DNA of 64,000 nucleotides from Viridibacillus sp050279675 (GTDB lineage: Bacteria > Bacillota > Bacilli > Bacillales_A > Planococcaceae). The notes beneath the pieces were generated by a model. The model did no database searches. It was not told the DNA's origin and saw nothing but the letters and a program-made list of their open reading frames with translations. A program made the position numbers and the translations under genes. The DNA is taken from the NCBI RefSeq assembly GCF_050279675.1, contig NZ_JBNNUK010000010.1:90192-154191 (forward strand), read 5' to 3'. Shown piece by piece: positions 53,465-62,069 of this stretch (position 1 is the stretch's first letter; every line of letters starts with the position of its first letter).

Positions 53465-55870
53465 ATGAACAATCAAGAATTATCATTACAAGAACGATTA
53501 GTAAGTTTCATGAAGGAAGAACAATATAAGCCGCTCACTGTTGCCGAATTGGAACAACAATTTGGTTTTAAAGATGCGGATGAATTTAAAGAACTAGTGA
53601 AAACACTAGTAAGAATGGAACAGCAAGGGCAGGTAGTACGTTCTAATACGAATCGTTATGGTACGCCAGATCGTATGAATTTGTTAAAAGGACGCTTCAT
53701 CGGTCATGCAAAGGGTTTTGGCTTTGTTGCACCTGAAGAAGCAGGAATGGATGATGTGTTCATACCGCCAGATGCCCTTAATGGTGCATTAAATGGTGAT
53801 ACAGTATTAATCCGTGTATCGAAAACAACTTCTGGAGATCGACGAGAAGGTAAAATCATTCAGATCTTAGAAAGAGGAACAACGAAGGTTGTCGGCGTCT
53901 TTCAAGCAAATCGTGGTTTTGGCTTTGTCGTACCAGATGATAAGAAATTATCAATCGATTTCTTTATCGCAAAAGGGGATACACTTGGCGCGATGGATGG
54001 TCATAAAGTAGTCATTGAAATTACGGGATGGCCTGATGATAATCGCTCAGCAACAGGAATTGTAACGCAAATTTTAGGTCACAAAAATGACCCAGGTGTC
54101 GATATCTTATCGATTATTCATAAACATGGTATCGCTATCGACTTCCCAAAAGAAGCGATTGATGCTGCATCAGCTATTCCTGATGAAGTAACACAAGCAG
54201 ATTTAGAAGGTCGTATTGATTTACGTGATCAAATGATTGTCACGATTGATGGCGAAACGGCAAAAGATTTAGATGATGCTGTTACGGTGACAAAAAATGA
54301 TGATGGTACGTATAAGCTAGGCGTCCATATCGCTGACGTAAGCTACTATGTAACAGAAGGTTCAGATCTTGATGAAGAAGCGTATGATCGTGCTACTAGT
54401 GTGTATTTAACAGACCGCGTTATTCCGATGATTCCACATCGTCTATCAAACGGTATTTGTTCATTAAATCCACAAGTTGACCGACTAACGTTATCTTGTG
54501 AGATGACGATTAATGGTAGTGGTGAAGTAATAGGACACGAAATTTTCCAAAGTGTCATTAATACGACTGAACGTATGACTTATACAGACGTTTATAAGAT
54601 TTTAGAAGAAGATGATGAAGAGTTAAAAGAACGTTATGCAGCTCTTGTTCCTATGTTTAAGGATATGGGCGAACTAGCACAAATTCTACGCAATAAGCGT
54701 ATGGACCGCGGTGCTGTGGACTTTGACTTTAAAGAATCTCAAGTACTTGTAGATGAAAATGGATGGCCTACAGATGTTGTATTACGTGAACGTACAGTCG
54801 CAGAGCGTCTGATTGAAGAGTTTATGTTAGCAGCCAATGAGACAGTTGCAGAACATTTCAAATGGATGGATGTACCTTTCATTTATCGTATTCACGAAGA
54901 TCCTAAGCCAGAAAAACTTCAACGATTCTTTGAATTTGTAACAAACTTTGGGTTAGTTATTAAAGGTACTGGTAACACAGTCCACCCACGTGCATTACAA
55001 GAGATTTTAGAATCAGTTGATGGATTACCTGAAGAACCTGTTATTTCGACTATGATGCTTCGTTCTATGCAACAAGCAAAATATAGTGCGGAATGTTTAG
55101 GACACTTTGGTTTATCTACAGAGTTTTACACACACTTTACATCTCCAATCCGTCGTTATCCGGACTTAATTGTGCACAGATTGATCCGTACGTACTTAAT
55201 CAACGGTGACGTTTCATCTGCTACAATTGCACACTGGAATGCTATAATGGATGAAATTGCACAGCATACATCTGAGCGCGAACGTCGTGCAGTCGATGCA
55301 GAGCGTGATACAGATGCACTGAAAAAAGCACAATATATGGCTGATAAAATTGGTGATGAATTTGAAGGTATCATTAGTTCAATTACAAACTTTGGTATGT
55401 TCATCGAATTAGAAAACACGATTGAAGGTCTTGTTCATATTAGTAATATGACAGATGATTACTACCGTTTTGACGACCGTCAAATGGTGATGATTGGCGA
55501 ACGTACCGGTCGTATTTTCCGTATTGGTGATGGTGTAGAAATTCGAGTTAAAGCTGTCAACGTTGAAGAATCAGCTGTTGATTTTGAAATCGTCGGTATG
55601 AAACGCGAATTCGGCCGTACTCGTAAAGAAGCACCACGTGTCATTCACGCGAAGAAAAAAGAGGGCACTAGAGGTGGCAGAGGAAAAGGCAGAAGCGAAA
55701 GCGGAAGCGGAACTCGAAAACCAAGTGGTGCAAAAGTGAATGGTAAAACTCGCAAGGAAGAGCGTAAAGCTTCCGGTAAAAGCGGTAGCCAAAAGAAAAA
55801 GTTCTACGAAGGTATTGCTAAAAAGAAAAAAGGTAGCAATGGTAAAAAGAAAAATAAAGAGAAGCGCTAG
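53465..55870 (+). CDS. rnr: Ribonuclease R
   Basis: This 801-residue 3'-5' exoribonuclease digests structured RNA and works with tmRNA in clearing non-stop mRNAs. Order of domains: N-terminal helix-turn-helix (about 1-65), two cold-shock domains (about 70-225), RNB catalytic domain (about 250-580; DGETAKDLDDAVTV with the metal-binding Asp residues), S1 domain (about 630-715) and a Lys/Gly/Ser-rich basic tail (about 725-801). GGAGGGAAG precedes the ATG. smpB and ssrA follow. Confidence 0.96.
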   Translation: MNNQELSLQERLVSFMKEEQYKPLTVAELEQQFGFKDADEFKELVKTLVRMEQQGQVVRSNTNRYGTPDRMNLLKGRFIGHAKGFGFVAPEEAGMDDVFIPPDALNGALNGDTVLIRVSKTTSGDRREGKIIQILERGTTKVVGVFQANRGFGFVVPDDKKLSIDFFIAKGDTLGAMDGHKVVIEITGWPDDNRSATGIVTQILGHKNDPGVDILSIIHKHGIAIDFPKEAIDAASAIPDEVTQADLEGRIDLRDQMIVTIDGETAKDLDDAVTVTKNDDGTYKLGVHIADVSYYVTEGSDLDEEAYDRATSVYLTDRVIPMIPHRLSNGICSLNPQVDRLTLSCEMTINGSGEVIGHEIFQSVINTTERMTYTDVYKILEEDDEELKERYAALVPMFKDMGELAQILRNKRMDRGAVDFDFKESQVLVDENGWPTDVVLRERTVAERLIEEFMLAANETVAEHFKWMDVPFIYRIHEDPKPEKLQRFFEFVTNFGLVIKGTGNTVHPRALQEILESVDGLPEEPVISTMMLRSMQQAKYSAECLGHFGLSTEFYTHFTSPIRRYPDLIVHRLIRTYLINGDVSSATIAHWNAIMDEIAQHTSERERRAVDAERDTDALKKAQYMADKIGDEFEGIISSITNFGMFIELENTIEGLVHISNMTDDYYRFDDRQMVMIGERTGRIFRIGDGVEIRVKAVNVEESAVDFEIVGMKREFGRTRKEAPRVIHAKKKEGTRGGRGKGRSESGSGTRKPSGAKVNGKTRKEERKASGKSGSQKKKFYEGIAKKKKGSNGKKKNKEKR

Positions 55871-55879
55871 TCGCTTCTC
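55859..55879 (+). other. Hairpin across the rnr stop codon
   Basis: GAGAAGCG and CGCTTCTC form an 8-bp perfect stem around the rnr stop. There is no strong T tract. It is probably an RNA-stability or weak attenuation element between rnr and smpB. Confidence 0.4.
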
Positions 55880-55903
55880 CTCTATTTAATGAGGTGAATG
55901 ATA

Positions 55904-56371
55904 ATGGCTAAAGGGTCAGGAAAAGTTCTGGCACAAAATAAAAAGGCAGGACATGATTTCTTTATAGAGGAAACGATCGAAGCAGGAATGGTATTACAAG
56001 GAACAGAGATTAAGTCGATTCGTAACGGTAGAGTGCAATTGAGAGACTCATACGTCCGCGTCAGTGGTAATGAAGCTTGGATTTCAAACATGCACGTTAG
56101 TCCATATGAACAAGGAAATCGTTTTAATCATGATCCATTACGTTCACGTAAATTATTGCTTCATAAAAGACAAATTGCTGAGCTAATTGGTAGAGTTAAA
56201 CGTGACGGTTATACTATCGTACCGCTGAAAATGTACATAAAAGACGGTTATGCGAAATTATTAATCGGTGTCGGTAAAGGTAAGAAAAACTACGATAAAC
56301 GTGATGACCTACGTAAAAAAGAAGCAAAACGTGATATGGAACGTTCATTCAAGGCAAAAAACCAAGTCTAA
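55904..56371 (+). CDS. smpB: SsrA-binding protein SmpB
   Basis: This 155-residue OB-fold protein delivers tmRNA to stalled ribosomes. KKAGHDFFIEETIEAGMVLQ, GTEIKSIRNGRVQLRDSYV, and the basic C-terminal tail (KYDK-type GKGKKNYDKRDDLRKKEAKRD) are typical. ATG 55904 (MAKGSGK) with GAGGTGA is preferred over an ATG six bases upstream. It is immediately before ssrA, its RNA partner. Confidence 0.96.
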   Translation: MAKGSGKVLAQNKKAGHDFFIEETIEAGMVLQGTEIKSIRNGRVQLRDSYVRVSGNEAWISNMHVSPYEQGNRFNHDPLRSRKLLLHKRQIAELIGRVKRDGYTIVPLKMYIKDGYAKLLIGVGKGKKNYDKRDDLRKKEAKRDMERSFKAKNQV

Positions 56372-56386
56372 TTGAGATGCTCAAAC

Positions 56387-56415
56387 TTGAAGTTTAAGCA
56401 ATCTTGCCTTATAAT
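56387..56415 (+). promoter_or_regulatory. Promoter for the tmRNA precursor
   Basis: TTGAAG (56387-56392) and TATAAT (56410-56415) have exact 17-bp spacing. They lie just after smpB and about 140 bases before the mature tmRNA 5' end. The precursor leader (56422-56555) contains several hairpins. Confidence 0.7.
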
Positions 56416-56555
56416 TTATAAAGTAAACAAGCCAGTATAAATACTTTTTATAAAAGTATTTCCGAACGACCTTAAGACATTTATTGTCATAAGGTTCCCT
56501 AAGGCATTTAACTACAAGTAGTAGAAATACCTTGTAGAGATTTAGCCGCTATTAA

Positions 56556-56912
56556 GGGGACGTTACGGATTCGACAGGGATGGTCTGAGCTTGAGTTGCG
56601 CGTCGGAGGTCTCGGCTTCGTCATCAACGGAAGTTATATAATAACTGGCAAACAACAAAACAACTTAGCTTTCGCAGCGTAAGCTGATGAAACTGCCTGT
56701 CTATTCTATCGCCCATGTAGCATAGTTCAGGCTCACTTATAGTGGGATACGGTTACTAGTGCCACTTGAGCTAGTAACAAGAGTTTCCCAAGTTAGCGCT
56801 CACGATGCCTGCTTGCTGGCTAATGATGCGTGAATCCTAAATAGGCAAGATACACGCGTAGAAGCTTGAGTATTGGAGTTTCTGGACGCGGGTTCGACTC
56901 CCGCCGTCTCCA
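56556..56912 (+). ncRNA. ssrA: Transfer-messenger RNA (tmRNA)
   Basis: This 357-nt tmRNA rescues stalled ribosomes. The acceptor stem GGGGACG (56556-56562) pairs with CGTCTCC (56905-56911), with discriminator A at 56912, and a T arm carries GGGTTCGACTCCC. The tag frame runs from GGC at 56647 to TAA at 56680-56682 and encodes GKQQNNLAFAA, giving the tag AGKQQNNLAFAA with the alanine from the charged tmRNA. The tag ends in the expected AFAA-type degron. CCA is not encoded. Confidence 0.95.
56889..56912 (+). other. Presumed attachment-site end of the genomic island (3' end of ssrA)
   Basis: The T-arm and acceptor 3' half of ssrA is a frequent integration target. A broken tyrosine integrase lies right after it. 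The matching second copy expected at the far end is not seen in the window, so the attachment core is inferred. Confidence 0.45.
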
Positions 56913-56944
56913 TATTACGATTTCATTGAGTTTTAATGAACGTC

Positions 56945-56970
56945 AAAACCCTTGTATATCAAGGGTTTTT
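56945..56970 (+). terminator. Terminator after ssrA
   Basis: AAAACCCTTG pairs with CAAGGGTTTT around TATAT and is followed by T. It terminates ssrA. Confidence 0.85.
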
Positions 56971-57007
56971 GTTTTGCCTTTTTTCAATCAGTTTCATTGA
57001 GTTTCAT

Positions 57008-57388
57008 TTAACCATGGTCAATTCCATGGTCAAAAACATAGTCAATTTTTTTAGTCATGAAGTTTTCTAATTTAGAGATTGCCTCATCCTTGGCCTTCTC
57101 AGAAACGTGTGCATAGATATTTAAAGTTGTTTGTACATCACTATGACCTAATCTATCCTGTACTTCTTTAATACTTACACCAGCTTCAAATAATAATGAA
57201 CAATGCGTATGTCTAAAACCATGCGTTATTATTTTCGGTAGTTTATATTTATTTAAAATATATTCTAACCATTTACGTGTTTTAGTCGGCTGTAAGAACT
57301 CATTTACTTCATTACTAAACACTAATTGTTGAGGCTGTAATGTATTAAAATTCATTTTCAGATACTCAGCTCTTTGTTGTTTTTTTCA
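57008..57388 (-). pseudogene. Tyrosine-family integrase, 5'-truncated remnant
   Basis: From ATG 57355 this 115-residue stretch is only the C-terminal third of a phage-type tyrosine recombinase. It keeps the catalytic HGFRHTH (Arg and His), LGHSDVQTT and the nucleophile Tyr in LNIYAHV, so the final part of the active site is intact. Family-like residues continue upstream (KKQQRAEYLK), but the frame meets TGA at about 57386-57388. The core-binding and arm-binding domains are gone. It lies next to ssrA, pointing at it, as expected for the integrase that placed the island. It should be inactive. Confidence 0.85.
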
Positions 57389-57470
57389 TACTTTTTTACT
57401 ATAATTTATATTCTCGTCATCCGAAAATTGATACATATCCATAGAAAAAAGACCGTGTCCAAAAATTTCA

Positions 57471-57911
57471 TTGTCCATAATTCTTTTAAATATACTTTTT
57501 GCAAAAAACTTTATATCCTCCACGTACTTTGAACTAAAAATACATCCAGGATTTGTTGATGCTTGTAACGAAGTCTTTGATGAAATATCTACGCAAATAA
57601 TACCTTATCATGTAGAACCCGAACAGTTTATTAGCGCTGAAGAAGTTATTATAGTAAAGCAATTGATTGAGTTATTTAAACAACAAAAGAATGATAATAT
57701 ACAAACAGAATTAATATTTAATCCTGAACCAGCACCCATGAGGCCCTCAGTAATTGTTAAAGAATTTAATGGGCGATTACAAGGAACAACTTTGCAACTG
57801 TATGCAGAAGTTTGGAGAGAATTAGATGATTTCGTAAAAAAATATCAACTAAGTAAAAAAGCTGTAGTTAATCAGGCAATTTGGGAGTATCTTGAGAAGT
57901 GGATAAGATAA
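57471..57911 (+). CDS. Hypothetical protein, possibly chimeric fragment with DNA-binding-like end
   Basis: This 146-residue open frame is of unknown family. The first start (TTG 57471) has no ribosome-binding site, and the frame is open only from 57432, so the 5' end may be a recombination junction. The C-terminal 40 residues (LYAEVWRELDDFVKKYQ, then LSKKAVVNQAIWEYLEKW) look like a ribbon-helix-helix or plasmid-type regulator tail. A hairpin terminator (57946-57980) follows. It may be a fragment of a mobile-element gene. No function is claimed. Confidence 0.45.
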   Translation: MSIILLNILFAKNFISSTYFELKIHPGFVDACNEVFDEISTQIIPYHVEPEQFISAEEVIIVKQLIELFKQQKNDNIQTELIFNPEPAPMRPSVIVKEFNGRLQGTTLQLYAEVWRELDDFVKKYQLSKKAVVNQAIWEYLEKWIR

Positions 57912-57945
57912 TTGAATAACTAAAAGAATTGGAATTTAAGTTCAG

Positions 57946-57980
57946 AAGGTTGCTACTAAGGTAGAAGACCTTTTTATTTT
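57946..57980 (+). terminator. Hairpin terminator before the Qat operon
   Basis: AAGGT..CTAC pairs with GTAG..ACCTT with a small internal loop and runs into a T-rich tail. It insulates qatA from the fragment upstream. Confidence 0.6.
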
Positions 57981-58062
57981 TATACAAATATAGGATAATA
58001 GATGTAATATTGAGAATTGAGGTTTAAAATGTAATTAATAATATTTATCGGGAGGTTAGTAT

Positions 58063-59916
58063 ATGTGGGCGGATGATGCTTCTAAAATTGATATGCTTGC
58101 TTATAGACCATACGCTGATTTGATTACGGAGATTGCTATTAACGATAGAATGAATCCTTTAACGATTGGTTTATTTGGGAACTGGGGCAGTGGTAAATCG
58201 ACCCTATTGCACTTAATCGAAGAACAGGTAACTAATTATGATGATAAAAAGATTGCAGTGGTAAAAGTGAATGCTTGGATGTTTGAAGGTTATGAAGATG
58301 CCAAAACAGCAATTATTCAGGCCATTTTGCAAGGAATGGAAGACAATACAACTTTCTTTGAAGAAAAAAAGGGGAAGATTAAGGAATTATTAAGTAGAGT
58401 GAATTGGTTAAATGTTGGTAAAAGCGCATTGAAAAATGGAGTTCCATTAGCGATTAGTGGATTTACTGGGATACCTCCAATTTTTATGTTACCTGATAAA
58501 TCAAACTTTGATACAACTGAAGAATTACAAACAATTTTAGATAAACCTAAACAGTTAATGCAAGATTACCTCAAAGAATCCTCAGATAATAATATAGTTG
58601 AAAATGTGCGTAGTTTTAGAAATGATTTTTCTTCATTAATAAAAGAGTCCTCAGTTGATAATCTTGTGATTTTAATAGATGACTTGGACAGATGCAATCC
58701 AGATAGAATAATCGAGACACTTGAGGCTATTAAATTATTCTTATCAGTAGATAAAACTACATTTGTTATAGCCATGGATGAGAATATAATTTCTTATTCA
58801 ATAAAAAGGAAATACCCTCAATTAGATTCAAATGGTATAGATGTTTCAGTTGATTACATAGAAAAGATTGTACAGTTACCAATTAGAATCGCTGAATTGG
58901 CCGAAAGTGATGTTAAAAACTATATGCTTCTATTAATCACTGAAATGTATTTAAAAGACGAAGTTATTAACCAGCTGATCACTAAATTAAAGGATAAAGG
59001 GATTTTTATCAAAGGCGAAATATTGACTGGTGCTGAAATAATAGAAATTGTAAACAATGACATACAAGGAGTAAGTGATAAGTTTAAAATAGAAACTGGT
59101 CAATCAGAATTCGAACAACAAATTCAAATTTTTAATGTAATAGGTAATATTGTTGCCTCCTCTTTAAAAGGAAATCCAAGGCAAACTAAAAGATTTTTAA
59201 ATACGTTTTATATTAGAAAACGACTTGCTGAAATTCAAGGCTTAGAATTGAATCTATCAATCTTAGCCAAGTTAATGGTATTAGAATACTTCGATAGTGA
59301 TTTATTTAAAGAATTATTCCAATGGCAATTTGAGCACAGTGGAGTCCCAGAGCAAATTAAGGAATTAGAAAGCAAAATCCTCGATGAACAATCAGAGGCC
59401 ACATCTACTGAGCAGAATATCAATTCATTATGGAGTAGTGATAAGCTAAGAAGATGGATAGGAACGGAACCAAGATTATCTGGAGTGGATTTATCAACTT
59501 ATTTTTATTTAGCAAGAGATACTATTTCAGATAGAAGGATTTTTTCTAAGAATTTAAATCAAGATGAACGTAAATTTATTAATCAAATATGCAACTTAGA
59601 GTCTAATAAAGCTATTCGCAGAAAGAAAATTGAACAGTTATTAAACATGGACGAAGTTACAAGAAGTGAAATCTTAAAAGGTGTGATTGAAAAATTTCAT
59701 CAAGATAAAAATCAATTAGAAACTTTAATTGATATTTATTTGAAAATCCCTCAATACAAAACCAAGCTATTCAATGAATTTAAGAACTTATCTAAGGATT
59801 CTTTAGAGATTTCAGAAGTGTTGTTATTCCAACAATTGAACGCAGAAGAATATGCTGAGTTAAAGACATATTATGTTGATATAAAGGGTGTAGAAAATAG
59901 AATTTGGGAGATATAG
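58063..59916 (+). CDS. qatA: QatA, KAP-family P-loop NTPase
   Basis: This 617-residue NTPase is the first gene of a Qat anti-phage operon. Walker A is GNWGSGKST (residues 39-47) and Walker B is LVILIDDLDR (201-210), followed by the KAP-typical CNPDRIIETLEAI. Between them is a hydrophobic stretch (about 115-145), as in many KAP proteins. The C-terminal half is helical. CGGGAGG precedes ATG 58063. qatB begins 10 bases after its stop. In the Qat system QatA works with QatB, QatC and QatD to block phage; the mechanism is not fully known. Confidence 0.93.
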   Translation: MWADDASKIDMLAYRPYADLITEIAINDRMNPLTIGLFGNWGSGKSTLLHLIEEQVTNYDDKKIAVVKVNAWMFEGYEDAKTAIIQAILQGMEDNTTFFEEKKGKIKELLSRVNWLNVGKSALKNGVPLAISGFTGIPPIFMLPDKSNFDTTEELQTILDKPKQLMQDYLKESSDNNIVENVRSFRNDFSSLIKESSVDNLVILIDDLDRCNPDRIIETLEAIKLFLSVDKTTFVIAMDENIISYSIKRKYPQLDSNGIDVSVDYIEKIVQLPIRIAELAESDVKNYMLLLITEMYLKDEVINQLITKLKDKGIFIKGEILTGAEIIEIVNNDIQGVSDKFKIETGQSEFEQQIQIFNVIGNIVASSLKGNPRQTKRFLNTFYIRKRLAEIQGLELNLSILAKLMVLEYFDSDLFKELFQWQFEHSGVPEQIKELESKILDEQSEATSTEQNINSLWSSDKLRRWIGTEPRLSGVDLSTYFYLARDTISDRRIFSKNLNQDERKFINQICNLESNKAIRRKKIEQLLNMDEVTRSEILKGVIEKFHQDKNQLETLIDIYLKIPQYKTKLFNEFKNLSKDSLEISEVLLFQQLNAEEYAELKTYYVDIKGVENRIWEI

Positions 59917-59926
59917 GGGTGAAATT

Positions 59927-60646
59927 ATGGGAACATCAAAAGGTTACTTACCACCGACAGGGTATTTATGGTCAGATGTAAAGAGAGATGTAACTAAAAT
60001 GGTTAAAGATAACTTTACGGATTCATCTGTGGAAAAGACTGTATCTAATTTTGCTAAAGTATTAAATAGTTCAAGAAGTTCGGGAGGAAATGCAGGCCAA
60101 GCAATTCAGTCAGGAAAAAAAGTTTTAGGATTTATTGATGCAGTTAGACAATATGGTTTTGATGGTGCATTAGAGCAGGCGGGATTAGCTCATCTTAAAG
60201 GACGACCTACTGAAAATATAAAAGAAGGTTTATTAAAGTATTTTAATGACGGTGGGAACGAATTTTATAATAGCATTTCTAATCAAACTATGAATGAGCT
60301 ATTAAGAGAAATACTAAAAGGAGTTAAAGATTCTACCGAGTATGAAGATGTTTTAAAAAGTATTGATGCATCTGAATTTATAATGGAGTTCATTATAAAG
60401 TTCATTCAAAACTGTTTTTTTGCAAATTTCACTGAAAAATTACTCACTTTATTTGAAAGCTTAGGCAAGTATGACATAGCTGAAAGAAGTGTCAAAACAT
60501 TTATTAGAAATTCCATTGAAGCAAAATATTCTAAACAACAAATACAGTCCATAGATTGGAATGGTGTAGAAGGAAATAGAATAATAAATGAGATGTATAA
60601 TAAATCCTTAAATATCTTGTCTAAGTGGGGTGAAATAAATGGTTAA
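59927..60646 (+). CDS. qatB: QatB, Qat anti-phage system component
   Basis: This 239-residue protein has no recognisable enzyme motif. It begins MGTSKGYLPPTGYLWSDVKR, a Gly/Pro-containing start typical of the uncharacterised QatB family, and is otherwise helical. Identity is assigned mainly from its position between qatA and qatC, its size and this N-terminus. It has its own GGGGTGAA ribosome-binding site and overlaps qatC by 8 bases, implying coupled expression and probably a shared complex. Confidence 0.82.
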   Translation: MGTSKGYLPPTGYLWSDVKRDVTKMVKDNFTDSSVEKTVSNFAKVLNSSRSSGGNAGQAIQSGKKVLGFIDAVRQYGFDGALEQAGLAHLKGRPTENIKEGLLKYFNDGGNEFYNSISNQTMNELLREILKGVKDSTEYEDVLKSIDASEFIMEFIIKFIQNCFFANFTEKLLTLFESLGKYDIAERSVKTFIRNSIEAKYSKQQIQSIDWNGVEGNRIINEMYNKSLNILSKWGEING

Positions 60647-62069
60647 TGTATGGATTAATAAAAATGAAGAAGACTTTAATCGAGGAAATTTGCCAAACGA
60701 GAAATTCTATTTTTTCAACCTTCTAAGCGAAAAAAATAAGTCTAATGTTAAGACGGACATTGAACAATTATGGAGAAGATTTGGTGCAAAAAATTTATCA
60801 GGGATTAACGAAGATTTCCTTATAATTGCTACAAGTATTTTTTGTGCAGATAAGAAAATTTCAAGAAAACTATCGACTGATAACTGGACAAGAGATATTA
60901 AACTATACATTCCAGTATTAGAAATTGAGAAATGGAATTTAGTTAAGGAACGCCTTGAGACAACTATTGGATTTTTAAGTGGAGATAAATGGAGTTTTGA
61001 ATTTCGCCCAACTACTTCAAGATTTAGAGCCGATAAAGAAGTGAAAAATAACGTACTAACTCCAAATAAATATGATTCTGTAAGCTTGTTTTCTGGTGGT
61101 TTAGATTCATTCTGTGGTGCCCTTAGTCTCTCGAAAAATAATAATAGTACATTATTTATTGGGTTTAGAGAATATACTTTATTAACTAAAAGACAAAAGG
61201 ATTTATTTAATGCTATCGATAATTCAAACAGTGAAGTAGAAAATGAATTAATTTTATTTAATGTTAATCCATATGCACCAACTTTCAGTAATGAAGCTAT
61301 GCAAAAACTCGAAGGAGAAAGTACAAGTAGAAGTAGGTCACTATTATTTATTGCAGGTGCTATTTCAGTTGCTTCAATAATTGGAAAAGATGTACCAGTT
61401 TACATCCCTGAGAATGGCTTCATAGGAGTCAATGTTCCCTTAACTGATAGTAGAGCAGGTAGTTGTAGCACGAGAACTACACACCCCATCTTTTTAAATA
61501 ATTTAAATGAAATCTTTAAAGAAGTTGGAATAAAAAATAGTATATCTAATTTCTATTGGGACAAAACAAAGGGAGAGATTCTTGAAGAACATAAGGATAA
61601 CCCAATGTTTAATTTGAAAGCTAAGGAAACATTGTCTTGTTCTCATCCATGTTTATCTCGTTATGACAGAAAAAAAAGCGATCGAATTGTTACTCCATGT
61701 AATTGTGGATATTGTTTCCCATGCTTAATTAGACGTGCTTCATTCATTAAAATAGGTGTAGATGAAACTGAGTATAATCATTTATATGAGTTAGGTAGTG
61801 AGTTTATATATGATTATAACAATTTACAGGGGAGAGCAAGTGATTTGAAGGCCCTATTGTTTAGTATTAAAAGATATATAGAGAATAGAGATGATAGCGA
61901 TTATATTAGAGCGTTACTTTTAAGGCAGGGGAACTTAGAGAATGTGGAGTTAGACGGCTACGAAAGAGTCTATAGAGCATCTATGGAAGAATTAATAACT
62001 ATGATACATCAAATTGATAATGGACTTCTAGATTATGTAGGTATTAAAGGGGCAGAAGTTAGTGGCTAA
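60639..62069 (+). CDS. qatC: QatC, QueC-like PP-loop protein
   Basis: This 476-residue protein has a PP-loop ATP-pyrophosphatase motif SGGLDSF (residues 152-158) like QueC of 7-deazaguanine synthesis. A cluster of cysteines (C334, C338, C354, C356, C359, C362) matches a QueC-type zinc site. It is about twice the size of QueC, with an N-terminal extension (about 1-140) and a C-terminal helical part. No other queuosine genes are nearby, so a defence role is favoured over preQ0 synthesis. It overlaps qatB and qatD by 8 bases each. Confidence 0.92.
   Translation: MVNVWINKNEEDFNRGNLPNEKFYFFNLLSEKNKSNVKTDIEQLWRRFGAKNLSGINEDFLIIATSIFCADKKISRKLSTDNWTRDIKLYIPVLEIEKWNLVKERLETTIGFLSGDKWSFEFRPTTSRFRADKEVKNNVLTPNKYDSVSLFSGGLDSFCGALSLSKNNNSTLFIGFREYTLLTKRQKDLFNAIDNSNSEVENELILFNVNPYAPTFSNEAMQKLEGESTSRSRSLLFIAGAISVASIIGKDVPVYIPENGFIGVNVPLTDSRAGSCSTRTTHPIFLNNLNEIFKEVGIKNSISNFYWDKTKGEILEEHKDNPMFNLKAKETLSCSHPCLSRYDRKKSDRIVTPCNCGYCFPCLIRRASFIKIGVDETEYNHLYELGSEFIYDYNNLQGRASDLKALLFSIKRYIENRDDSDYIRALLLRQGNLENVELDGYERVYRASMEELITMIHQIDNGLLDYVGIKGAEVSG

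Noticed and set aside
57471..58062. Toxin-antitoxin pair next to the Qat operon
   Set aside because: Only one frame with a possible DNA-binding tail is present. No second small gene with a proper start accompanies it.
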